Shown here: positions 18,401 to 27,500 of the stretch, piece after piece
Layout: every line of letters starts with the position of its first letter
How positions within the stretch are numbered: position 1 is the first letter of the stretch
Assembly (NCBI RefSeq): GCF_002217945.1
Contig: NZ_BCMG01000014.1
Location: forward strand, 1 to 64,000
Direction of reading: 5' to 3'
DNA length: 64,000 nt
DNA from: Secundilactobacillus silagei JCM 19001
GTDB taxonomy: Bacteria; Bacillota; Bacilli; Lactobacillales; Lactobacillaceae
Program-made: the position numbers and the translations under genes
The notes under the pieces: model-generated
Told to the model about the DNA's origin: nothing
The model's database searches: none
What the model saw: only the letters and a program-made list of their open reading frames with translations

Positions 18401-21192
18401 GTCAGCAGGTTAACGTTGGCACGCTGCCAATCATGGCAAAAATCACGTCGGCGGATGCCGGTAACTACACGGTGACCTACACTAACGCTGGTCAGTTAAC
18501 AATCAACAAAGCAGCTGTTACGATTACAGCACCACAAGGTTTGAGTAAGGCCTACGACGGTAGTGGCTACGCAGTTTCAGATAGTGCAGCCACTGTTACC
18601 GGCAAACCGGCCAATGGTACTGATGTGAGGTATCATTTATCATCACTGACTGATGCCGTTAACGCAGGTTCTTATGCGTTAAACGTGATTGGAACTGACG
18701 ATAACCCGAACTACACGGTGAGCGTTGTGCCAAGTACTTTCACGGTCGCTAAGAATACCCAAGCAACCGTGACCCTTGGAACTGCCACTAAAGTGTACGA
18801 TGGCAATGCTGCTACTACGCCTAAGCTCTATGCTGTGACGTTGCCAGCAGGGGTTGGTGCACCAAACTGGACAGCTGATGATTTTGAATTGTCCTCAGAC
18901 AGCCAAAACGTTGGGGCATACGATGTTCAGTTGAGCGCTCAGGGGATTCAAGACCTGAATGCGGCTAATACGAACTACAGCTTCACGGTAGCTAACGCTA
19001 AGGCTGGAAGCTTCAGCATTACTCCAGCATCACTTGAAGTCGGCAGCATTGCGGTTCAAGATCAAGCGAAGACTTACGATGGCACGGCCGCTACGGATTC
19101 AACGCAGTATGCTGTTACCTTGAATAATCAATTAACGGCACCAACATGGACAGCTGATGATTTTGATCTGAGTGGTATCTCAAGTCAAAACGTTGGTAGT
19201 TATACAGTGACGTTGAGTGCTAAGGGAATTGCTGATTTACAAGCGGCTAATACTAACTACAAGGTATCCGCTACCGATGTTACTGGTGGCCACCAAGTTA
19301 TTAGCAAAGCACCGATTACCATTACGGCGCCAACTTTAACTAAGACTTATGATGGCAAAGCTTATTCAGGTAATGATGTAGCAACGGTTACTGGCCTACC
19401 AACTAATGGGGCAGCACTAAACTACACACTGACTGATCTCAGTCAAGCTGTTAACGTGAAGGATGGCGGTTATGCGGTTGCTGTAACGTTGGGTGATAAT
19501 TCTAACTATGCAATCACAACCAAAGCTGGGGCGTTAACAATCACCCCAGCATCGCTTGAAGCTGGCAGTATTGCGGTTCAAGATCAGACGAAGACTTACG
19601 ATGGGACGACTGCTACGGATTCGACGCAGTATGCTGTGACCTTGAGTAACCAATTAACGGCACCAAAATGGACAGCTGATGACTTTGATTTAAGTGGTAT
19701 TTCCAGTCAAAACGTTGGCAGTTACGCAGTGACGTTGAGTGCTAAGGGGGTTGCTGATTTACAAGCGGCTAACTCTAACTACAAGGTATCTGCTGCCGAT
19801 GTTACAGGCGGCCACCAAGTTATTAGCAAAGCACCGATTACCATTACGGCGCCAACCTTGACTAAAGTCTATGATGGCAAAGCTTATTCAGGTACTGATG
19901 ATGTAGCGACAGTCACTGGCCTGCCAACTAATGGGGCTGCACTGAACTACTCCCTGACTGATCTCAGTCAGGCTGTTAACGTGAAGGACGGCGGTTACGG
20001 TATCACAGTAACACTGGGTGATAATTCCAACTATGCTGTGACAACGGCAGATGGTAGTCTGACGATTAACCCAATGAAACCGCAGTTTAGATTCTTCATC
20101 GATGCGGTTTACCAGACGTATAACGGTAATACTACTGACGACTCAACGGTTTATCCGGTTAGAGTCGAAGGTAGCGAGCTGACGCAGCCGCAATGGACAG
20201 CAAGTGATTTTGTCAGAACAGGCACATCTACCAACGTTGGTTCGTATGAAGTGACGTTAAGTGCTGCTGGCTGGCAAAAATTACAAGCTGCTAACCCGAA
20301 CGTTGTAGTGACTCCTAGTGCCGATAACGTGGTGCCAGGTAACTTGGTCATTCAACCAGCAACACTAAAGCAAGCTGATTTAGGCAGTATTACTGTTAGT
20401 GATCAAAACAAGGTCTATGATGGTGATGCCGCCACTGATCCAATGGGTTACACGGTTGCCTTGTCGACTGGATTGACGGCGCCAAGTTGGACCAGTGCTG
20501 ATTTTACCCGGCAAGATGCGAGTGAAGATGCCGGATCGTATGTTGTTTCACTGAGTCAAGCTGGGCTTGATAAATTGCAACAGTCAAACCCTAACTTTAC
20601 GATTACGTCAGCTGATATCACTGCGGGTCATTTAACGATTACCCCGGCTGCTGTGACGATCATCGCACCAAGCGGTATCTCAAAGACTGCTGATGGTCAG
20701 CCATACACTGGTAACGCCAAAGCGACATTGACCGGCGTGCCAGCGGATGGAACTCCAGTTGCCTATCAACTGAACTACGGTACAAACGGTAACGTGGGTG
20801 TTCACCCAGTGTTGGTAACGTTTGATTCAGCATTGAATCAAAACTACACGATCACCACGGTACCGGGTAGTTACACCATTGTGGCGCGCCCAGTTGTTCA
20901 AACAGCGACAACGAACGTAGCTAAGCCACAGCCGACTGCTCAGATGCAGTTGACGCCAATCGCAGCAATCGTATATTTGAGTCAGCACGTTCGCGTTTTT
21001 ACGTCGCAAATGCTACACACAATTATGACCTTTGGCTTTGTTAACCAAGCAAAATTAAACGGTTCGTCAAAGAAGACGGCCAAAAAAGCAACTAAGAAGA
21101 CAATCAAAAAGTCGACTAAGAAGACGAATAAGAAACATCATGCGCAAAAAAAGCGTTCATCCGTAAAGAAGGATCAACAGTTTAAAGCGTAA
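9496..21192 (+). CDS. Giant cell-surface adhesin 1: lectin, MucBP and MBG (YDG) repeats, lysine-rich tail
   Basis: A 3898-aa exported protein. The start at 9496 follows ACGGAGG and gives a KxYKxGKxW-type signal peptide (HYKMYKSGAAWAF, then IIWAAPTVSA). Next come a Thr/Gln/Pro-rich spacer (to about residue 190) with three 19-residue repeats, and a bacterial L-type lectin-like domain (about 190-500; GHGGGIGFILQPVDPQKAG, NTTFIGRDGY). About a dozen MucBP-type domains follow (about 500-1450; YTIQPVDAQGNNITGLAPQT, GYTPDQ). About 26 MBG/YDG-type modules occupy about 1450-3795 (KTYDGTAATD, SSQNVGSY, ITAPTLTKTYDG). There is no LPxTG. The end has a hydrophobic stretch, then KKTAKKATKKTIKKSTKKTN, which suggests ionic binding to wall polymers. 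It likely binds glycans or mucus. It is paralogous to the next gene. Confidence 0.9.
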   Translation: MTKRQKMLLNKAETEHKEHYKMYKSGAAWAFTCITLLSGIIWAAPTVSAKADTTSTTSKVTELDNVNSGATQTTTDSAAQTQNGTTTPANGSTATPAATQKTAGQSTASQGITTSSATPQVKQAAATPQSAVTSSATPQAKQATTTPQSAVTPSATPQPKQANTVPVNATKAVTNNVVSTTAANTVATPTQITTANLNGSNPANMQADGTISQTDKTNTQVNTVDGVTANFKAEQVVGNAKEKTVKDVTTSIKDGGVILTPAKKSNVAGTLVYKNQIDTAQGFTFNATLTSEAAGHGGGIGFILQPVDPQKAGVDDSSDPSADIGIFGQANTTFIGRDGYPDTDSKPARADTQWDQLTVRQTDAAGHLTTTSPTWASSEKSNVPLTEYVTLAWQPTTTNTDNTVTGTLTYTTYSDAARTKKSQIQTITTNSSTTKTSGPSSVTLNKSVSIAAFAAVGKLSDANTNDSDQRSVSIVDPSDKSNTSSGGFSAKVNTMPVKFSYIENDDGKQTSIHDQDTTNVNVGDTISIGKTTDLSTNTFAPRVIDGYQFVKAVTSQGGKSLSVNNVVLNSLTQNNEANTINIFYTNQVNYTIQPVDAQGNNITGLAPQTIKSTIGSQVTAQAHDGYTTPNIMAPTTDGTIVKAVYTANKGSVQVSYAGLPANITPTAVTANGTVGGTYQVTTPVIAGYTADLAAVEGTYVQGATPLTVHYTASNNSYQIIPVDGTGKAITTLPATTETSKTDTNIAAPTYAGYTLADKTIPTTQAGVNSYQLHYTANSYQVSVNYTGLPADLTQTQATSTGTTGQAYQVSSPIIAGYTPDQASVAGTYGPATAADGTFTVHYTADTKVYKVQAVDGNGNAITTLAPQQYDGKTGDVIDYPTYAGYTVSKNNEIVPAEAHPTPTIKVKYVANASQLTVQYAGLPTDITPAAQTQTGVTDNSYQVTAPTIAGYTPDSTILKGTYSNTGALTKTITYTANDNSYTITPVDENGKVIAGLSLTSGTTKTDVAITAPDYSAAGYLQDPSQPQLITKAGETNYQVHYTTNAQTITVNYAGLSTAPAAQTQIVKIGDDYSLVSPTITGYTPDQSIITGTYQNKGQTNFTVNYAPINVTVTIQHTGLDSTTAGTDTPQTVTGKYGTTFSVNAADIAGYTPDQKTITGTFSADNAANMYAIKYTGKPATVTVNFKGAYSQTPQSMTLTGVVGGTYSLTPQGLTDYTPDKAQVSGMFTAANANDSKTNQPVTVNYVLNKSLRTYTIVPVDVNSNQITGVAGLVSVTAHAKAGATVATPDYTNLGYVAAQPDVTVADTATQTFKVQYQRQVAYAMQAVDANDQPISSRPIINATGIVGSTITPTAIEGYNAVSNTYTVPQTATTNANPLQIQYVPKDVTVTVVPVDGNGNVIADLAPKTVTQAGGTQLNETTLAQAGYQVKAHNTIAVPISDTGISTTVAYLKEVTLGLSGSDTEVYSGSAQNVKPAQYSVTLPDGSSYALNTSDVELTSGAASVQNAGTYQVQLTASGKAAIKDALAQNYVVAFDDAQTGSLVVAPKALTAASANTELVPANATNAAQNPQLAASIVVQGSTKTYDNNAATDAPTFNVLAPSQYTDFTVPADLTASDFDTTAISQNAGSYQVTLNASGLGKLQAANTNYSFDASDVQDGLFVINPRAITITAPTYTKTYDGVADAANATADTQVTGLAGVKLTDANQPVFTTTSISDAINAGSYALTVTLDKTANQNYVISTVAGQLTINKATLTTATANTTDAPVNADDPANNPQQDQFIVIQGNTKAYDGQTNADPATFTVLAPSQAAHFVVPTLTADDFDMTGITSQNVGNYAVKLSANGLAALQQANANYQITAANVQTGLFVIAPNTASQVSVNGAQKTYDGQSTSYSVNLSNGLTAPTWNASDFTVTANDGQTTNAVNAGDYTVTLSAQGLHDLQAVNQNYQITNNNLQAGTFTIDKAPVTITAPQGLTKVYDGKGYAVADAATVTGQPANGDAVKYQLSSLTDAVNAGSYVLNVIGTDDNPNYAITVVPGTFTVTKNAQAAVTLGTATKVYDNNATTTPAVYGVTLPAGVSAPNWTAADFELSSNSQDVGTYAVQLSAQGLQDLNAANGNYSFTPTNVHAGSFSITPAAITVTAPTLTKVYDGTAYSGDYQAQVTGVPADATAPSFDLTDLSQDVNAKTYELNATLKDSTNNYTITYHAGQLTISQAPVTITAPTLTKVYDGKGYAGNDNVATVSGLPTATKADALHYSMTDLSQMSDVKAGGYGIDIALGDNPNYAITTKSGTLTITPMTDATVNVAGASKTYDGAAANYAVTLPAGVKASTAGWTAADFNLSAPTNAGTYTVTLSATGIAHLQAANSNYQFTSDNVQAGNFTIAQAPLSAGDITVNDSTKTYDGKAATDPTVTLSQKLAAPAKGWTSADFDLSGITSQNVGSYIVSLSEQGINDLQAANGNYHVTSSAIKNGHFVITQAPSTAAVMSATKVYDNNSATNPKEYIVHLTTGDLKLPSADFNVATAADGQNVGSYAVTLNADGFAAIQAAQPNYSLASADVQAGRLDVTRANVTLTAPTNATKIYDGKVFSTDPAALVTVSDVPANGTPVKFTVNDLSQALNVGKYDMTITPTDNSNYTFTIHNGSFTIAPQTETAGAIQVANAQKTYDGDAATDPQTYGLTANSQYAGLVIPATLTADDFNTDGVTSQNVGSYAVTLKQSGIDKINAANANYVLDTNSITGGQLTINKRPVTITAKDAEKTFDGKQYSDPVGVTSTNTVDTGAKLVYTVNVPTGVNASTTPITVTANAADNPNYEITTANGKLTITPEQLAANAVTFSNSSKVYNGNFATDPATYTLQGPADDTNFTVPTDWTAADFDNSGITSQNVGNYQVQLSQAGLAKLQQANRNYVFDMSSVQAGSFAITKAPLKVTLPTLTKTYDGQAYSGKDDQVVVDGVPAGVAQPTFGLTDISQQVNVGTLPIMAKITSADAGNYTVTYTNAGQLTINKAAVTITAPQGLSKAYDGSGYAVSDSAATVTGKPANGTDVRYHLSSLTDAVNAGSYALNVIGTDDNPNYTVSVVPSTFTVAKNTQATVTLGTATKVYDGNAATTPKLYAVTLPAGVGAPNWTADDFELSSDSQNVGAYDVQLSAQGIQDLNAANTNYSFTVANAKAGSFSITPASLEVGSIAVQDQAKTYDGTAATDSTQYAVTLNNQLTAPTWTADDFDLSGISSQNVGSYTVTLSAKGIADLQAANTNYKVSATDVTGGHQVISKAPITITAPTLTKTYDGKAYSGNDVATVTGLPTNGAALNYTLTDLSQAVNVKDGGYAVAVTLGDNSNYAITTKAGALTITPASLEAGSIAVQDQTKTYDGTTATDSTQYAVTLSNQLTAPKWTADDFDLSGISSQNVGSYAVTLSAKGVADLQAANSNYKVSAADVTGGHQVISKAPITITAPTLTKVYDGKAYSGTDDVATVTGLPTNGAALNYSLTDLSQAVNVKDGGYGITVTLGDNSNYAVTTADGSLTINPMKPQFRFFIDAVYQTYNGNTTDDSTVYPVRVEGSELTQPQWTASDFVRTGTSTNVGSYEVTLSAAGWQKLQAANPNVVVTPSADNVVPGNLVIQPATLKQADLGSITVSDQNKVYDGDAATDPMGYTVALSTGLTAPSWTSADFTRQDASEDAGSYVVSLSQAGLDKLQQSNPNFTITSADITAGHLTITPAAVTIIAPSGISKTADGQPYTGNAKATLTGVPADGTPVAYQLNYGTNGNVGVHPVLVTFDSALNQNYTITTVPGSYTIVARPVVQTATTNVAKPQPTAQMQLTPIAAIVYLSQHVRVFTSQMLHTIMTFGFVNQAKLNGSSKKTAKKATKKTIKKSTKKTNKKHHAQKKRSSVKKDQQFKA
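9838..9990 (+). repeat. 57-bp tandem repeats in adhesin 1 spacer
   Basis: Units begin at 9838, 9895 and 9952 with TCAAGTGCAACACCTCA or a close variant. They encode SATPQ[V/A/P]KQA..TPQSAVT. The third copy is partial. Such repeats are prone to change in copy number. Confidence 0.85.
19024..20067 (+). repeat. 522-bp tandem duplication in adhesin 1 (two 174-aa MBG pairs)
   Basis: Copies 19024-19545 and 19546-20067 are nearly identical. Both start CCAGCATCrCTTGAAG and encode GSIAVQDQ.KTYDGT.ATDS followed by APITITAPTLTK.YDGKAYSG. This is the most recent duplication visible in the array and shows the two-module unit by which it grows. Confidence 0.85.
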
Positions 21193-21199
21193 ATGATTC

Positions 21200-21239
21200 A
21201 AAAAGCACATCTGCCATTTTGTGGTAGATGTGCTTTTTT
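21200..21239 (+). terminator. Adhesin 1 terminator
   Basis: AAAAAGCACATCTGCCA (21200-21216) pairs with TGGTAGATGTGCTTTTT (from 21222). It closely resembles the terminator of adhesin 2 at 37320-37356, so the duplication that made the pair included the 3' end. Confidence 0.9.
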
Positions 21240-21333
21240 GATACTATTATTATTGAAATACTTATAGGCATTAACTATTCTAGGCAAACTAATTGCTTTT
21301 AATGGTCAAGCAGGTTTTAAAAAAGATTATAAG

Positions 21334-21342
21334 TGCTATGAT
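21334..21342 (+). promoter_or_regulatory. Extended -10 promoter of adhesin 2
   Basis: TGCTATGAT (21334-21342) gives an extended -10 with TATGAT at 21337-21342, aligned with the adhesin 1 promoter. No good -35 is seen. The predicted leader is about 240 bases. Confidence 0.55.
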
Positions 21343-21395
21343 TAGATAGAAATAAAGTTTCGTTAATAATTAAATACATATAGTCAGCCTTAGCT

Positions 21396-21454
21396 GTCAA
21401 AAGTAACTCATGACCATCAAAAAACAAACGAGGTGGTTATGGGTTATTTTTGAC
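21396..21454 (+). promoter_or_regulatory. Leader hairpin with T-run (putative attenuator) of adhesin 2
   Basis: GTCAAAAGTAACTCATGACC (21396-21415) pairs along its length with GGTTATGGGTTATTTTTGAC (21435-21454). The stem tip is GACC/GGTT here against GGCT/AGCC in the adhesin 1 leader, so pairing is kept by compensatory changes. A further common block AAACGTTGTT.TTACAA.CTT lies between the hairpin and the start codon in both leaders. Confidence 0.55.
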
Positions 21455-21586
21455 AGGTGTAACGAGGCTCTTTTGGCTACGGTTAAATAATTTTAATGAA
21501 CAAAGAAACGTTGTTTTTACAAACTTCGACAAATTATTTGAATTTGTAAACGATGACTTTAATTAAGTCAATAAACGGAGGTATGT

Positions 21587-24500
21587 ATGACTAAACGACA
21601 AAGGCTGTTGTTGAACAAAGCAGCAACAGACCGCAAAGAGCATTACAAAATGTATAAGAGTGGCGGTACATGGGCATTTGCCTGTATCGTACTGATGACG
21701 GGGATGTTGTGGTCAGCACCGATGGTTCACGCCGAGGCGGCCGGTACAGATCAGTCAACTATCAATACCACACAGACAGTTAATGATACAAGCCGGCAGA
21801 GTTCTGGTTACAATTCTGGGACTGATCAGGAAAAGACTAATGATGCGGGTACAACTGATACTGGGAATACTGCTGAAAAGACGGCTACGGGACCAACTAC
21901 GCCTGCTGATGGTACTCCAAATAATGCAGCTGCAACCACTCCAAAGCCGAGCCCAGCAACAGTTCCAGCACCAGCAGCTCCCGTGACGAATTCAACTGAG
22001 GCTGCTCAAGCAACAACCACTAACCAAATTACAACGGCGACCTTAAACGGAACCAACCCCGCTAACGTCAATCCTGACGGCACGATTTCCACGGCCGATA
22101 AGACCAAGGTAGCACTGACTACACCTGATCAAGTTGATGCGAACTTTAAGGCTGAGCAGATCGTTAAAAAGGGGTCTGGTACGCCAACCGCGTCAGACAC
22201 CACGTCTACTATTAGTCAAGGCGGTGTCGTATTAGTTCCTGCTAACACACCAACCACGGCTGGAACCATGGTTTTCAAAAACCAAATTGATACCAGTCAG
22301 GCGTTTACCTTTACTGCTGAACTAAAATCTCAAGCTTCTGGTAATGGTGGTGGTATCGGCTTTATTATGCAACCCGTTGATCCACAAAAATCTGGGGTTG
22401 GCCAAGGTAGTGATCCATCTGCTGATATTGGAATTTATGGTCAGCCGAATACGACCTTCATTGGCCGGGATGGCTATGTTGATGGCAGTAAAGCTGATAC
22501 TGCATGGGGACAACTAGTTGTGCGACAAACGGATGCTAAGGGTATTTTGTCCGGGACAACGCCAACTTGGGCTTCTAGTACTAGCAGCTCAGTTCCCAAT
22601 GACGAGTACGCCACGTTAGTATGGACTCCGGCAACGGTTGACAGTAAAAATCATATGGTCACTGGGAGCTTTACGTATACCACGTATTCGGACGCTGCCC
22701 GGACCCAGCAGGTTCAAACGCTGACAACTAGTTCAGTTACTGCGAAAAGTACGGCCAAAAACAATCAAGGAAGCGTCTTATATCCAGATGTCGTTTTAAA
22801 CCAATCCATGTCGATTGCCGCGTTTGCCGCGGTTGGTAGTCTCGGTGGCTCTAATAAAACCGACCAGCGAGCCGTTGAAATTGCTGATATTTCCGGTAAG
22901 GGTGGCTTTACCGCGACAGTCAACACGATGCCCGTCAGATTCACTTACGTTGATGCTGATAACGGCACCCAAACGACCATTCATTCTCAAGATGTTACTA
23001 ATGTTGACGTTGGGGATACGATTACGGTTGATAAAACGACTGATTTAAGCACCCATACGTTTGCACCGCGGGTCATTGACGGTTACCAATTCGTGAAGGC
23101 TGTGACCAGTGAAGGCACCAATTCGCTATCAGTCACAAACGAAGTCTTAAACGCCGCAACTGAAAACAATAACGTCAATAACATTGTCATTTATTATACG
23201 AATCAAGTTCATTACACAATTCAGCCAGTGAACACTCAGGGGCAAGCTATCGCTGGGTTAGCACCGCAGCAGGTCACTTCACAGATTGGAGCGACGGTTG
23301 CTGCACCAGCTCAGGCTGGCTATACAGGAACTAGCATGACTGCACCAGCAACCGATGGCACAGTCGTGAAGGCCGTGTACCAGGCGAATGTCGGCAACGT
23401 CCAGGTGAGCTATACTGGCCTGCCAGCTAATCTGACACCCAAGACTGCGATTGAACAGGGTGCAGTTGGCAGCACTTATAACGTTGCCACACCAGTCATT
23501 GCGGGTTATACAGCCGATCTGGCTGCCGTTGGCGGTACTTATACTCAAAATGCTAAGCCGGTACAAGTGGCGGTTCATTACACTGCTAGTGACAACAGTT
23601 ATCAGGTCGTTCCAGTAGATAGTACTGGTAAGGCCATTGCTGCATTGCCAGCAACTAACGAAACTAGCAAGACCGATGCCAGTGTTGCCGCACCAACTTA
23701 TGACGGTTACACATTGGTCTCTGGTCAAACGATGCCAACAACTAAAGCTGGCGTGACGAGCTATCAATTACAGTACGCCGCTAATCAATACCATGTCAGT
23801 GTAACCTACACTGGGTTACCAACGAATTCATTACCAACTCCAAATATGGCAACGGGGACTACTGGTGAAAGTTATCAGATCAATTCGCCTGAGATTGCGG
23901 GCTATACCCCTGATCAAACAACGATTATGGGGACTTATGGTCCAGCAACTGCTACTAACGGTGCCTTTACCGTTAAATATGTGGCTGATACAAAGGTTTA
24001 CAAGGTTCAGCCCGTTGATGCAAGCGGTAATCCAATTGTTACCCTGGCACCAACTCAATATAACGGTCAAACGGGCAATGCAATCGATTATCCAACCTAC
24101 GCGGGTTATACCGTTGTAAAGAATGCTGAAACCGTGCCGACTGCATCAAAGCCGATACCAGTAGTGAACGTTAAATATATTGCCAATCCTTCAAAAGTAA
24201 CCGTTTCCTATGCTGGTCTACCAACTGATGTCACACCGGCTGCTCAAATACAGACTGGTGTAACGGACGGCACTTATACGGTAAATGCACCGACCATTGC
24301 GGGTTATACACCCGATGCCACTATCTTAAAGGGTGTTTACAGTAACACAGGCAGTTTGGCCCAAACCATTACCTATACCGCTAATGACAACAGCTACACC
24401 ATCATTCCAGTCGACAAGAACGGCAATGTGATTGCTGGTTTGAGCATGACTAATGGGACGACTAAAACGGATGCTGCCATTGCAACACCGGATTACAGTG

Positions 24501-27500
24501 CGGAAGGTTATTCACAAGTCGCTGGTCAAACACTCGTCACGAAGCCGGGCGTTACCAGCTATAAGGTGCAATATACAACCCAAGCACAAACCATTACGGT
24601 CAATTACGCTGGCACCGGTCTGCCGACTGACCAAATTCCGGCCGTTCAGACCCAAAGCGTCAAAATTGGTGATACTTATAGTCTCGTTTCACCAACCATT
24701 ACGGGCTACACACCGGATCAAGCAATTATTACTGGCGTCTATCAAAACAAGGGTCAAACTAATTTTACAGTGACCTACGCACCAATTGATGTGACGGTCA
24801 CGATTCAGCATACTGGCCTTGATTCAACCACGGCCAGCACGGATAAGCCACAAACGGTGACTGGTAAGTATGGCACGAACTTTAGTGTAGCCGCAGCTGA
24901 TATTCCTGGTTACACGGCAGCGCAAGCGACTGTTAGCGGCACTTATTCAGCGGATCCAACTGCTAATATGTATATCGTTAAGTACACTGGGAAACCGGCA
25001 ACCGTAAAAATCAACTATACGGGTGCAAATTCGGCAACACCTCAATCGGTAACGCTGACTGGGGTCGTTGGCGGGACTTATTCACAAGTGTCACCAACAG
25101 TGACCGACTACACACCGGATCAAGCAACGGTTGCTAATATGTTTACGGCCGCTAATGCTGCCACGGATACAACGACGAATAAACCGATTACGGTCACTTA
25201 TACACTAAATTCATCACTGCTGTCTTACACGATCGTTCCAGTTGATATTAATCAAAATCCAATTACTGGGGTAACAGGGATTAGTACAGTGACCGGCCAT
25301 GCCAAGGCTGGCGCAACGGTTGATACACCTGATTACACTAGTTTGGGCTATGTGACTAAAGAACCAAACGTTACAATTTTAACAACGAATAATCAAAGCT
25401 TTAAGGTTGTCTATCAAAAGCAAATTACTTATATGTTGCAGGCGGTAGATACCAGCAATCAGCCGATCACAACGGTACCGCTGTTTCCTGAGACAGGGTA
25501 CGTTGGTACAACGGCAACAGCACCAACTATAGCTGGTTATAATGCGGTAAGTAGCACTTATACGGTGCCTCAAACGGCAACGACGAATGCTGATCCGTTG
25601 AAAATTCAATATACGCTAAAGGACGTTACGGTGACATTAGTGCCAGTTGACAGCAATGGTAATACGATTGCTGGCTTGACAGATCTAACCGTTACCCAAG
25701 TGGGTGGCACAACGGTGGATGAATCCAAACTGACCCCTCAGACGGGTTATACGTTTAAAGCACCCACTACAATTGCTGTACCAATTAGTGATACGGGCAT
25801 TTCTGTTAAGGTGCCTTATCTAAAGGACGCAACGCTTGGCTTAAGCGGTAGCGACACTAGGACGTATTCGAACAGTGCTCAGGCAATTGACTCAACCAAA
25901 TATACAGTTACATTGCCAGATGGCAGCAACTATGCCTTGAAAGCTAACGATGTTGAATTAACCTCTGCAACACCAACTGCCAAAGATGCCGGAACTTATC
26001 AGGTACAATTGACCGCTAGCGGTGAGGCTGCGATTAAAGCGGCTTTGGCGCAAAACTATGCGGTTTCCTTTGATACTTCTAAAACTGGTTCGTTGACCAT
26101 TTCACCTAAAGCGCTAACGACTGCTGCGGCTAACACCGCACTGGTACCAGCCAATACGACTGATTCAGCACAAAATCCACAGTTAGCAACTTCAATCGTG
26201 GTTCAAGGTGGTACTAAGGTTTATGACAATAAGCCAGCAACGGATGCTTCAACCTTTAAAGTTTTAGGACCAAGTCAGTATACCGACTTTACGATACCAA
26301 CGCTTGATGCTAGTGATTTTGATACGACAGCTATTTCACAGGATGCTGGTAGTTATCAGGTCACGTTGAATCAAACCGGTTTGCAGGCATTGAAAGATGC
26401 TAATAAGAATTATTCATTTGACGCCACAGATGTGCAAAATGGGTTATTCGTCATTGCACCGGAGACTGTTACAGCCACGGTGGCAAGTGCTTCTAAAGCA
26501 TACGATGGTAACAGTCAGACTGACCCAACGAGCTATGCGGTCACCTTATCGACGGGTGAAAAAGTAGCTGATCTGCCAAGCACCGATTTCGATACTACCC
26601 AGATTACGAGTCAAGATGTTGGCCAGTATGCCGTCACTTTAAATAGTAATGGACTTGCTGACATTCAAAAAGCGCATACCAATTACGCCTTAAAGTTAGC
26701 GGACGTCACGGCTGGGGCATTTAAAATTACCCCTAACACGACAGCTACAGTTAGCGTGTCTGGTACTAAACAATATGACGGGACAGCTACCACAGATCCT
26801 GCCGAGTACACCACATCCTTATCAAGAGGGCTAAAGGCACCTCAATGGACGACTGCTGACTTTGCTTTAACATCATCAGATGGCACCACTGCAACCGCAA
26901 TTAAGAATGCTGGCACTTACTCAGTTACTTTGAGTTCAAAGGGGATTGCTGACCTGCAAGCGGCAAATAAGAATTATCAAATTACTAGTGCGAACGTTAA
27001 GGCTGGTTCATTTACGATTACCAAAGCACCAGTGACAATCAGTGCTACTGACGTCACCACGCCATATTCAGGACAAGCTTATGCGCAGCCGCTTACAGCA
27101 ACGGTCACCGGTAAGCCAGATCAGGGTGCTGCGCTGGTTTATCAAGTGACAACCGATTCAGATGCAGTGAATGTTAATCAAACCGACTATCCGATTACAG
27201 TTACAGCTAAGGCTGCGGATAACCCGAACTATCAAATTACAATTAATAACGGTACTTTAAAAATTACCCCAAATACGACTACTGATGTCAGTGTTAAGGC
27301 AGTAGCGCCTGCAACTTATAACGGGACTGCTGCAACGTATTCAGTTAGTCTGCCAGCTGGTGTTAACGCACCTGCAAGCTGGACGGCTGAGGACTTTAAT
27401 TTACCATTTGAAACGAATGCCGGGACTTACACGGTATCGCTGAGTGACAAAGGACGCGCCGATTTACAGGCAGCCAACAGTAATTACGAATTTACCAACA

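Noticed and set aside
23279-24070. Antisense open frames inside the adhesin genes
   Set aside because: They are composition shadows of the repeats (Cys/Trp/Ser/Ile-rich, no ribosome binding sites) and recur wherever similar modules occur.
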